Source: Spirochaeta sp.
GTDB taxonomy: Bacteria; Spirochaetota; Spirochaetia; Spirochaetales_E; Spirochaetaceae_B
Length of the DNA stretch: 7,093 bases
Assembly: GCA_030590585.1 (NCBI GenBank)
Contig: JAUUYD010000122.1
Coordinates: forward strand, 1 to 7,093
Reading direction: 5' to 3'
Shown piece after piece: positions 1 through 5,435 of this stretch. The translations under genes and the position numbers were made by a program. Under the pieces are notes generated by a model. The model made no database searches. It had not been told where the DNA came from and saw nothing but the letters and a program-made list of their open reading frames with translations. How positions within the stretch are numbered: the stretch's first letter is position 1; every line of letters starts with the position of its first letter.

Positions 1-629
1 TCTACTACAAATTCCCAGGCACCAGCGTCTTCATAATCTCCTTTACCAATGGCATTGAGCATATTGGTGAGGTGAGCATAGGCGCTGGAAGAGGCTGAAG
101 GATTGGCAGAAACGATTTTACCTTTGAGGGCCGGGTTCAACAGATCTTTATATCCATTCACTTCAATATCACCGATAAGGCTTTTATTCACCAGGATGAC
201 ACTGCCGTCCAGCACGTAGGGGGTGATGAAACCACTCTTGTTCCGGTAAATATCGATTACTTTACCGTCATTGACAGAGGTGTAGGGCTGAAAGAGCTCT
301 TCGCTGTTCATATAGGTAGCATAGGCACCGCCGAAAGCCACATCGGCGTAGGGGTTGTTTGCCTCGCCTTCAAGCCGCTTGAACACTTCACCGGTACCGG
401 CGGAAATCACTTCTACCTTGACGCCGTACTTTGCTTCGAATGCCGGGATGGTGGCATTCAGCAGTCCGTCACTGTTAGGCGAATAGACAACGAGTTTGTC
501 GGTGGCGACAGGACCTGCAGGTTCGGCAGCAGAAGCGGCAGGTGCGGCTTCTGCTTCGCCCTTACCACCTGCGAATGCGGCGGTAGCTGCAATGATGAGA
601 ACGAGGATCAGAAATAACACTTTTTTCAT
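1..629 (-). CDS. Iron(III)-type ABC transporter substrate-binding protein (partial, C-terminus off the left edge)
   Basis: The minus-strand reading frame is open from ATG at 629-627 to the window edge, about 209 residues. Residues 1-20 form a signal peptide (MKK, a Leu/Ile/Ala core, ending AFA before GG), so the protein is exported. A low-complexity Ala/Glu/Pro linker follows to about residue 44. The mature domain starts with LVVYSPNSDGLL, then FEAKYGVKVEVISAGTGE, VFKRLEGEANNPYADVAFGG and later ANPSASSSAYAHL. These are typical of the FbpA/AfuA (SBP_bac_6-like) family that feeds ferric iron, and in some members phosphonates or other ligands, to an ABC importer. The ligand cannot be fixed, because the iron-binding tyrosines of such proteins lie mostly in the missing part. 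An AAGGAGA ribosome site at 636-642 supports the start. Permease and ATPase genes are expected beyond the left edge. Confidence 0.9.
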   Translation of the reverse strand, partial: MKKVLFLILVLIIAATAAFAGGKGEAEAAPAASAAEPAGPVATDKLVVYSPNSDGLLNATIPAFEAKYGVKVEVISAGTGEVFKRLEGEANNPYADVAFGGAYATYMNSEELFQPYTSVNDGKVIDIYRNKSGFITPYVLDGSVILVNKSLIGDIEVNGYKDLLNPALKGKIVSANPSASSSAYAHLTNMLNAIGKGDYEDAGAWEFVV

Positions 630-641
630 GAAAATCTCCTT

Positions 642-656
642 TCGATAATGTATCGA
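642..656. promoter_or_regulatory. Perfect 6-3-6 palindrome in the leader of the binding-protein gene (possible operator)
   Basis: TCGATA-ATG-TATCGA is a perfect inverted repeat with 6-bp arms and a 3-nt centre. It lies between the predicted transcription start (about 657) and the ribosome site (636-642), where a repressor would block transcription. The regulator is unknown; GATAATG resembles part of a Fur box, but the rest does not fit well. Confidence 0.4.
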
Positions 657-663
657 TTTCTGA

Positions 664-692
664 ATTATGATCTTCACAACGGCAATGTTCAA
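664..692 (-). promoter_or_regulatory. Candidate sigma-70-type promoter of the binding-protein gene
   Basis: Read on the minus strand, TTGAAC (692-687, 4/6 to the -35 consensus) is followed after exactly 17 nt by CATAAT (669-664, 5/6 to the -10 consensus). The expected start of transcription near 657 leaves a leader of about 28 nt before the ATG at 629. This suggests the binding-protein gene is transcribed separately from the permease pair upstream, although no convincing terminator was seen between them. Confidence 0.5.
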
Positions 693-728
693 ATTTTTTA
701 GAAATATTTTTCCTGATACCCCATAAAT

Positions 729-1307
729 CTAATCTGTAATGGACGAAACTCCAAACTTTCCAAACTTTCCAACTTTTTCAATAAAGAGCCCCATAAAGAG
801 TACCAGAACAATCGTCAGTCCAAGGCGCACTGCCATAAATTCAATGCCGAGGAACCTCATCTCCACCAGCTCCTGAGGCAGCTTGATACAGGCCCACGCG
901 GAAAGGAATATCACGATATTGGCAGTTCGCGCACCTTTTTTCATTAGAGATGCCGCCAGGGGAAAGGCCACATACAATGGACCTGTGGGAATCATCCCCA
1001 GGAAGAAGGCGAGAGCAAGACCCCGGGCACCTGAACTTTGACCGAGGTATTTAATCACTGTTTCATTCTTCACCCATACTGAAAAAAGTCCCATCAGCAC
1101 CATGACTCCGGGAAGAATCTGAATGAGCTCAATAAAAAAGCTGTAGGAAGCCTTGAATGTCGGCTCCCGGTTTTCCGGATAAAGAACAAGAAATACTACG
1201 GCAGTAATCAGAACAAGTGCGAGAACCAGAAATCCCTTTAATGGTTTTTTCTTCATCTGTCCTTGTTTTTCTGAATTCTCCGGTTTCATTTTTTTGTTGT
1301 CCATCAT
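729..1307 (-). CDS. PF03773/COG0701-type permease, second half-size subunit
   Basis: This 192-residue membrane protein resembles half of the predicted permease family PF03773 (ArsP/UPF0718 group). A charged N-terminus (1-24) precedes a hydrophobic segment at about 25-43. Further segments lie at about 60-78, 96-118, 128-142 and 156-176. The conserved core is KYLGQSSGARG at 86-96 and GMIPTGPLYVAFPLAASL at 104-121. The core aligns with that of the upstream gene (G..SG, P..AFPL.ASL, LP.E, LG). The ATG at 1307-1305 overlaps the TGA of the upstream gene (ATGA), so the two are translationally coupled and probably form a heterodimer. GGGTGAT at 1314-1320 is a usable ribosome site; a second ATG follows at once (1304-1302). 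Some family members export organoarsenicals, but the substrate here is unknown. Confidence 0.8.
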   Translation of the reverse strand: MMDNKKMKPENSEKQGQMKKKPLKGFLVLALVLITAVVFLVLYPENREPTFKASYSFFIELIQILPGVMVLMGLFSVWVKNETVIKYLGQSSGARGLALAFFLGMIPTGPLYVAFPLAASLMKKGARTANIVIFLSAWACIKLPQELVEMRFLGIEFMAVRLGLTIVLVLFMGLFIEKVGKFGKFGVSSITD

Positions 1308-1795
1308 TTGAGTATCACCCCCATAAGAAGCGCTATCCCTACAGCAACTATCAGACTGATCCCATTTCTTAATAAAGTGAATTTCCTGCCCAGAATTTTT
1401 ATCTCAATGGGAAGGGTTACAAAACCTATCATTGTGAGAGTTGTAATAAATGCTGCGGCAACTGCAATGGATGCCCCTGAATCAACAAGAGAAGCCGTCA
1501 GTGGAAATGCTATCAGTGAAGGAATCATAAGAATCGATCCGGCAATTGATGCCACTACGATACCATAGATTCCTGACTGTTCTCCCAGCAGTTTGGAGAT
1601 TGTTTCCGGTTTGAAAAAACCCATAAGCAGTCCCACCAGGATAAGTAGAACAATAATGGCCGGCGCCATCTTGACCGTACTTTTTAGAGCGATTTTCAAG
1701 GCCGTCATCGATTTCTGCCTGTTTTTTGAAAATGAGATGATAAGACCGATTAGCGCTGCAGCATTAATAAATATAACTGTAATATTCATCTGCAA
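1304..1795 (-). CDS. PF03773/COG0701-type permease, first half-size subunit
   Basis: This 163-residue hydrophobic protein has about five membrane segments (roughly 4-22, 44-62, 76-95, 108-127 and 144-161). It shows the family core twice over with its partner: ETISKLLGEQSG (64-75), MIPSLIAFPLTASLVDSGA (90-108), TLPIEIKILGRKF (127-139) and RNG at 143-145. Family members are usually about 300 residues with two such halves in one chain; here each half is its own gene. The frame opens with TTG at 1795-1793, 5 nt after GGGGGAA; ATG at 1789-1787 (residue 3) is 11 nt from the same site and is the other possible start. It is the first gene of the pair, with the second overlapping its stop by 4 nt. The transported compound cannot be deduced. 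Confidence 0.8.
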   Translation of the reverse strand: MQMNITVIFINAAALIGLIISFSKNRQKSMTALKIALKSTVKMAPAIIVLLILVGLLMGFFKPETISKLLGEQSGIYGIVVASIAGSILMIPSLIAFPLTASLVDSGASIAVAAAFITTLTMIGFVTLPIEIKILGRKFTLLRNGISLIVAVGIALLMGVILK

Positions 1796-1911
1796 GAGTT
1801 CCCCCGTTAGTTGTATAGTATATTTGTTCTATCCTAATGAAAGATTGGATGCTTGTCATCAATATTTAGAAATGTTCTATATATAATATTGCGAATCTTC
1901 AAGGATGAAAA
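1796..1911. promoter_or_regulatory. Divergent AT-rich intergenic region with a -10-like element and a small palindrome
   Basis: This gap separates the minus-strand permease pair from the plus-strand genes, so promoters for both directions should lie here. On the plus strand a perfect TATAAT stands at 1882-1887, with no good -35 at the right distance; TTGTCA at 1853-1858 is too far away (23 nt). Just before it, TAGAA-ATG-TTCTA (1867-1879) is a perfect 5-3-5 palindrome. On the minus strand TATACT (1817-1812) could be a -10, with only a weak -35. Confidence 0.35.
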
Positions 1912-2046
1912 ATGACATTCACTATTAATGACATACTGCTTCATGCTGTCGGATTAATTGTTTTGTTCAGTCCAATAGCAGTCATGGCCATGGGAATAAA
2001 GATTCTGACCGATGGCCTCAAGATGCTGCTCCCCGGCCTGGCCTGA
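1912..2046 (+). pseudogene. 44-codon membrane ORF, possible truncated start of a Na/phosphate-cotransporter-like gene
   Basis: ATG at 1912 follows AAGGA (1901-1905) at 6 nt, and a TATAAT lies upstream, so the ORF has real initiation signals. It encodes 44 residues ending in a TGA at 2044-2046. Residues 10-29 are hydrophobic (membrane segment). The stretch MGIKILTDGLKMLLPG (27-42) resembles the first helix region of PF02690 (NptA-type Na/Pi cotransporters), where G-M-K-L-M-S-D/E-G-L is typical. Nothing in the other frames continues that family: the sequence runs straight into the promoter of the regulator gene. The likeliest reading is the 5' stub of a gene whose remainder was deleted. A genuine small membrane protein remains possible. 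The family match is from memory and rests on about 16 residues. Confidence 0.4.
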
Positions 2047-2060
2047 TACCCAACTCAATA

Positions 2061-2100
2061 TTGACAGTCTTCTGCTTTCGTTTTATTGTGTTTATCGAAA
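2061..2100 (+). promoter_or_regulatory. Candidate promoter and operator of the DeoR-family regulator gene
   Basis: A perfect -35 hexamer TTGACA (2061-2066) is followed after 17 nt by TATTGT (2084-2089, 4/6 to the -10 consensus). Transcription would start near 2096, giving a leader of about 36 nt before the ATG at 2132. Across the -10 and the start site lie TTTCG (2076-2080) and CGAAA (2096-2100), an inverted pair with a 15-nt centre. Within it GTTTTAT and GTTTATC recur 10 bp apart. The position suits autoregulation by the DeoR protein, but the site is not proven. Confidence 0.45.
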
Positions 2101-2131
2101 CTACAAGAAAGCACGAATAACACGGAGTACT

Positions 2132-2908
2132 ATGGCCCTCATCGACCGACACAACAAGATTCTCAAGTCCGTAGAACTGCTTCGAACCGTCTCGGTTCAG
2201 GAGCTCAAAGAACGCCTTGAAGTTTCAGAAGTCACTATTCGAAAGGATTTCAACTTCCTGGAAGACCAGGGTCTGATAATCCGGACCCACGGCGGCGCCC
2301 GGCTGGCCCAGGACAGTAACCGGATGCGCACCCTGAATATCAGAAAAAGGGAGAATCCGAAACTCAAGTGCATCATCGCCCGGCAGGCCGCAACACTCAT
2401 CAATGAAGGCGATACGATTTATATCGATTCCGGCTCCACCTGCCAGGCACTGGCTGAAGAACTCCGGGACAGTAAACGCTCAGTCCGGGTAATTTCCAAT
2501 GCCCTTCCCATATTGAATATCCTGGCGGACTGCGAAAGCATCAGCCTATTCACCATAGGCGGCTCTTTCCGCCGGGAGGCCGGCTCCTTCGTCGGCCCCC
2601 TCTCCCTGTCCAACCTGGCGGACTATCAGATTGAAACCGGCTTCGTCGGTACTACCGGCTACAACGCTGAGGGCGTATTCTCAAGCCAGAATGTAATCGA
2701 AAGTCAACTTAAAAAACAGGTACTCGAATCGTCAAAACGCCGGGTAATCCTGGCCGATTCCACCAAAGCCGATATCCGGGCATTCAGCGTATTCGCCCGG
2801 CCCGGCGAAGTGGACATACTCATAACAGACTCCGGCTGCAGCTATTGCAACCAGCTCAGGAAAATTGGCATTGAAGTGCTTATCGCCGGTGAAGAGGAGA
2901 ATAATTAA
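2132..2908 (+). CDS. DeoR/GlpR-family transcriptional regulator
   Basis: From ATG at 2132 the protein has 258 residues, the normal DeoR-family size. GGAG at 2124-2127 precedes the start by 4 nt. The frame is open upstream to 2012, but those 40 residues are unlike the family and would cover the promoter. An N-terminal winged helix-turn-helix spans about 6-57 (SVQELKERLEVSEVTIRKDF, then LEDQGLIIRTHGGA, the family signature). The rest is the sugar-phosphate-sensing DeoR C-terminal domain, with YIDSGSTC at 97-104, IGGSFRRE at 142-149, GTTGYNAEGV at 173-182 and ILADSTKAD at 206-214. Such regulators usually repress sugar catabolic operons and let go when a phosphorylated intermediate binds. Lying directly upstream of the PFK gene (3 nt between stop and start) and in line with uxuB and uxaC, it probably controls this hexuronate cluster. 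The effector is unknown. Confidence 0.92.
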   Translation: MALIDRHNKILKSVELLRTVSVQELKERLEVSEVTIRKDFNFLEDQGLIIRTHGGARLAQDSNRMRTLNIRKRENPKLKCIIARQAATLINEGDTIYIDSGSTCQALAEELRDSKRSVRVISNALPILNILADCESISLFTIGGSFRREAGSFVGPLSLSNLADYQIETGFVGTTGYNAEGVFSSQNVIESQLKKQVLESSKRRVILADSTKADIRAFSVFARPGEVDILITDSGCSYCNQLRKIGIEVLIAGEEENN

Positions 2909-2911
2909 AAC

Positions 2912-4132
2912 ATGAAAGGTAACGCAATCGTCGCCCAGTCCGGCGGCCCCACAGCGGTTATCAACTCTTCAGCCGCAGGGGTAATCCATGCGTCCCTGGA
3001 AGCACCGAAAATCGGGAAGGTTTTTGCCGCCCATAACGGGATACTCGGCGTCCTCAACGATGAGATATACGACCTCGGCCTGGAGACATCTGAAACCCTG
3101 GAAGAGCTCCGCTGGTCCCCCGCCTCAGCTCTGGGTTCCTGCCGCCACAAGGTAAAAAGTGATGAAGAACGGGGCCAAATCATCGACATATTCAAGAATC
3201 ACAACATCCGCTACTTCTTCTACATCGGGGGCAACGACTCCATGGACACCGCTGACAAGGTGTCCAAACTTGCCCAGCGCACAGGATATGAAATGCGGGC
3301 CATGGGCGTTCCCAAAACAATCGATAACGACCTGGCCGAAACCGACCACTGCCCGGGCTACGGGAGCGTTATCAAATACCTGGCCGCCATGACCATGGAA
3401 GCCGGCCGGGACACCGAAGCCATGTACACCGCCGATACCGTGAATATCATCGAAGCCATGGGGCGTAACGCCGGCTGGATTGCCGCGGGAACCGCACTGG
3501 CACGGCGAAACAATGAGGATGCTCCCCACATCATCCTTCTCCCGGAAGTACCCTTTAACCGTAAAGCTTTCTCAACCAAAGTTCAGCACTATCTGGACAG
3601 CATTCACCGCTGTGTCATCGTTGTTTCCGAAGGCACAAAGAACCCCGACGGAAGCTTTCTGAATGAGATGAAAGGGGATTTCGCCAAGGATGCCTTCGGC
3701 CATGTACAGCTCGGAGGGGCCGCACAGGCGGTACAGGCCATCGTTCAGGAAGACTGCAAGGTGAAGGCCCGCATCGCCATGCCCAGCACCATCCAGCGTA
3801 CCGGCGCCCATTTTTCCAGCCTCACCGACAACGAAGAAGCCTACGGCGCCGGCCGCCGTGCAGTCGAAGCCGCTCTGGACGGGGTTACCGACAAAATGGT
3901 TACTCTTGTGAGGGAATCCGAATCCCCCTACAAATGTAGCTACGGCCTGACAGAACTGAGCAAAGTTGCCAACGGTGAAAAATTCTTCCCGAAAGCATGG
4001 ATTACAAAAGGCGGCTTCTTCGTTACCGAAGATTTCACCCGCTACGCCCGTCCTCTGATTCAGGGAGAAACCAAACCGCCCATGCAGGACGGCCTCCCCC
4101 GTTACGTTCGGACAGCCAAGCATTTTATATAA
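2912..4132 (+). CDS. pfp: Phosphofructokinase, PPi-dependent type by signature residues
   Basis: This 406-residue enzyme of the PFK superfamily phosphorylates fructose 6-phosphate to the 1,6-bisphosphate in the cytoplasm. Motifs in order: QSGGPTAVIN (9-18, phosphoryl-donor loop), YIGGNDSMDTA (104-114), PKTIDND (134-140, catalytic Asp138), MGRNAGWIA (183-191), LLPE (209-212) and IQRTG (294-298). At the two positions that separate donor use (E. coli Gly104 and Gly124), this protein has Asp109 and Lys135, the PPi-dependent signature; it should therefore use pyrophosphate and be reversible (EC 2.7.1.90). The residue before Asp109 is Asn108, where most PFKs have Asp (GGDGS or GGDDS). The gene follows the DeoR stop by 3 nt, and AGGAG at 2895-2899 lies within that gene's end, 12 nt from the ATG, so the two are probably co-transcribed. 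Sedoheptulose 7-phosphate is another possible substrate, as shown for some relatives. Confidence 0.9.
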   Translation: MKGNAIVAQSGGPTAVINSSAAGVIHASLEAPKIGKVFAAHNGILGVLNDEIYDLGLETSETLEELRWSPASALGSCRHKVKSDEERGQIIDIFKNHNIRYFFYIGGNDSMDTADKVSKLAQRTGYEMRAMGVPKTIDNDLAETDHCPGYGSVIKYLAAMTMEAGRDTEAMYTADTVNIIEAMGRNAGWIAAGTALARRNNEDAPHIILLPEVPFNRKAFSTKVQHYLDSIHRCVIVVSEGTKNPDGSFLNEMKGDFAKDAFGHVQLGGAAQAVQAIVQEDCKVKARIAMPSTIQRTGAHFSSLTDNEEAYGAGRRAVEAALDGVTDKMVTLVRESESPYKCSYGLTELSKVANGEKFFPKAWITKGGFFVTEDFTRYARPLIQGETKPPMQDGLPRYVRTAKHFI

Positions 4133-4334
4133 GGTAAAGGGAAAAGAGGATCAGACAGGGAAAAGACGAGGAGAAGACAGGGGTGAGGTTTCAGGGGCGA
4201 GGGGCGGCCGGAGGGAAAGACTTCCCACATCCCGAACGCCACCTGCTCCCCGAAGCAAACCGGCCCAACCCGGACATGCTTCCCCCATCCGCCCCTCACC
4301 CCTGGCCCCTAATCCCTACCCAAGGAGAAAAAAC
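4133..4334. repeat. Purine/pyrimidine-polarised intergenic segment with a 16-bp inverted repeat
   Basis: No gene is seen in these 202 nt. The left part (4133-4207) is about 83% purine on the plus strand; from about 4221 to 4321 the plus strand is C-rich. CAGGGGCGAGGGGCGG (4192-4207) and the complement of 4289-4304 agree at 15 of 16 bases, flanking 81 nt. A second, overlapping pairing is a perfect 11 bp (4178-4188 with 4294-4304). Inside, GGGAA-AGAC-TTCCC (4213-4226) can form a small hairpin. No T-run follows, so it is not a standard terminator. The G-runs (plus strand on the left, minus strand on the right) could form G-quadruplexes. AAGGAG at 4322-4327 is the ribosome site of the next gene. 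Confidence 0.6.
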
Positions 4335-5189
4335 ATGGTCCCATTCAAAATCGATCTGAAAAACAAAGTTGCCGCAGTTACCGGCGGTGGAGGCGTCCTC
4401 TGCGGAGCCTTTGCCGAAGCCCTTGCCGAATGCGGTGCAAAAGTCGCCGTTCTCGACCTTCGCAAGGAAGCTGCCGACGCGGTAGCGAAGCGTATCACCG
4501 ACGCCGGAGGCAGCGCCATGGGTGTAGCCGCCAACGTTCTTGAAAAAGAAAGTCTCAAAGCCGCCGGAGCCGAAATCGAATCCGCCTGGGGACCGGTAAA
4601 CATCCTCATCAACGGCGCCGGGGGCAATCATCCCAAAGGCACCACAAGCAAAGAATACCTCCTCCCTGAACAGCTAAAAGGCGAAGTGGAGGGCCTTACC
4701 ACCTTCTTCGATCTCGACCCCGAAGGCGTTCAATTCGTCTTCAATCTCAACTTCCTGGGCACCCTCCTCCCAACTCAGGTGTTCAGCCGGGGTATGGCCG
4801 AAGCCGGAAGCGGCGCCATCGTCAATATATCCAGCATGAACGCCTTCACCCCCCTCACCAAGATTCCCGCCTATTCCGGCGCCAAAGCCGCGGTAAGCAA
4901 CTTCACCCGCTGGCTGGCCGTCCACTTTTCCAAGGTTGGTGTCCGGGTAAACGCCATCGCCCCGGGGTTTTTCCTCACCGATCAGAACCGCGGCCTTCTC
5001 ACTCAGGAAGATGGTTCCTGGACCCCCAGAGCCACCACTATCCTGAATCACATTCCCCAGGACCGCCTGGGTACCCCGGAAGATCTCCTTGGAACCCTTC
5101 TTTGGCTGGTGGACGACAAAGCTGCCGGTTACGTCAATGGAACGGTGATTCCTGTGGATGGTGGTTTCTCAGCGTTTTCGGGTATTTAA
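4335..5189 (+). CDS. uxuB: SDR-type D-mannonate oxidoreductase (fructuronate reductase)
   Basis: This 284-residue short-chain dehydrogenase most likely reduces D-fructuronate to D-mannonate (EC 1.1.1.57), the second step of glucuronate breakdown. The Rossmann motif TGGGGVLCG is at 16-24. Asp41 at the end of the second strand favours NAD(H) over NADP(H). NGAG is at 93-96, and the catalytic set is Asn139, Ser167, Tyr180 and Lys184 (YSGAK). The segment GGNHPKGTTS (96-105) and the insertion at about 106-130 are like the SDR-type mannonate oxidoreductases of Bacillus (UxuB, formerly YjmF). These are unrelated to the long-chain E. coli UxuB. AAGGAG at 4322-4327, 7 nt before the ATG, is a strong ribosome site. 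The direction and nearness to uxaC support the role; without that context, other sugar-acid SDR reactions would be hard to exclude. Confidence 0.82.
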   Translation: MVPFKIDLKNKVAAVTGGGGVLCGAFAEALAECGAKVAVLDLRKEAADAVAKRITDAGGSAMGVAANVLEKESLKAAGAEIESAWGPVNILINGAGGNHPKGTTSKEYLLPEQLKGEVEGLTTFFDLDPEGVQFVFNLNFLGTLLPTQVFSRGMAEAGSGAIVNISSMNAFTPLTKIPAYSGAKAAVSNFTRWLAVHFSKVGVRVNAIAPGFFLTDQNRGLLTQEDGSWTPRATTILNHIPQDRLGTPEDLLGTLLWLVDDKAAGYVNGTVIPVDGGFSAFSGI

Positions 5190-5206
5190 CGGATTTTTTT
5201 GGATGA

Positions 5207-5247
5207 CCTCTGGGCGCGGGAAATTTGATGCCTCGCGCTTAAAGAGG
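5207..5247 (+). other. Imperfect hairpin after uxuB
   Basis: CCTCT (5207-5211) pairs with AGAGG (5243-5247), GCGCG (5214-5218) with CGCGC (5234-5238), and GG (5219-5220) with CC (5231-5232), with two G-U pairs and a few bulged bases. The loop is about 10 nt. The T-run GGATTTTTTT (5191-5200) lies before, not after, the stem, so a classic intrinsic terminator for plus-strand transcripts is not supported; it may attenuate or stabilise the upstream mRNA. Confidence 0.35.
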
Positions 5248-5299
5248 ATACACCTGGTTATTGGAGTTATTATATTTTGTCGCGTTTAATTCTGAACGC

Positions 5300-5328
5300 T
5301 TCAGATTATACGGTCTATTTGATATAAC
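5300..5328 (+). promoter_or_regulatory. Candidate promoter of uxaC
   Basis: TTCAGA (5300-5305, 4/6 to the -35 consensus) and TATAAC (5323-5328, 5/6 to the -10 consensus) are separated by 17 nt. The predicted start near 5335 coincides with the left edge of the inverted repeat at 5336-5392, so the transcript would begin with that structure. Confidence 0.4.
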
Positions 5329-5335
5329 CGGCTTG

Positions 5336-5392
5336 GGAATTGCATGAAACGATTTACGCTCGCAGGCTCGTTTTCATCATTTCTGCAATTCC
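5336..5392 (+). promoter_or_regulatory. Two-tier inverted repeat in the uxaC leader
   Basis: The outer arms GGAATTGC (5336-5343) and GCAATTCC (5385-5392) are perfect 8-bp complements. Directly inside, ATGAAACGA (5344-5352) pairs with TCGTTTTCAT (5368-5377) apart from one bulged base. The seven bases 5378-5384 form a one-sided bulge, and the loop is 15 nt. It may act as an mRNA leader hairpin or as paired operators for the cluster's DeoR protein. Confidence 0.5.
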
Positions 5393-5435
5393 TGCGGTTA
5401 TTTATCAAATACACCTGACACAGGAGTTAAAGGCA

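Larger units (their letters stand above)
5190..5435. other. 246-nt gap between uxuB and uxaC: hairpin, candidate promoter, leader inverted repeat
   Basis: No gene is supported here. A frame in phase with uxaC opens at ATG 5344 (or TTG 5340), but it lacks a ribosome site. The gap is AT-richer than the flanking genes. It holds a G/C-rich hairpin at 5207-5247, a candidate promoter at 5300-5328, a two-tier inverted repeat at 5336-5392 and the uxaC ribosome site at 5422-5426. The size and content suggest uxaC has its own control in addition to readthrough. Confidence 0.5.

Noticed and set aside
642..660. Fur box upstream of the binding-protein gene
   Set aside because: GATAATG fits one half, but the remainder does not follow the 19-bp Fur consensus; it is kept only as a palindrome of unknown partner.
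2012..2131. N-terminal extension of the DeoR-family protein to 2012
   Set aside because: The 40 extra residues are unlike the family, overlap the candidate promoter and the end of the small ORF, and the ATG at 2132 has its own ribosome site and gives the normal length.
3572..4123. 183-residue minus-strand ORF opposite the PFK gene
   Set aside because: It is rich in Gly, Phe and Val as expected from the reverse complement of a GC-biased gene, lies wholly inside the PFK gene and shows no family features.
4133..4334. CRISPR array or tandem repeat in the G/C-rich gap
   Set aside because: There are no regularly spaced direct repeats, only one inverted repeat and low-complexity G/C runs.
4296..4631. 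111-residue minus-strand ORF opposite the start of the SDR gene
   Set aside because: It is a shadow of the SDR coding region, with no ribosome site or recognisable motif.
5191..5247. Intrinsic terminator after uxuB
   Set aside because: The T-run precedes the hairpin instead of following it, so plus-strand termination is not supported.
5340..5435. N-terminal extension of UxaC to 5340
   Set aside because: It has no ribosome site, covers the leader inverted repeat, and the protein from 5436 matches the family start and length.
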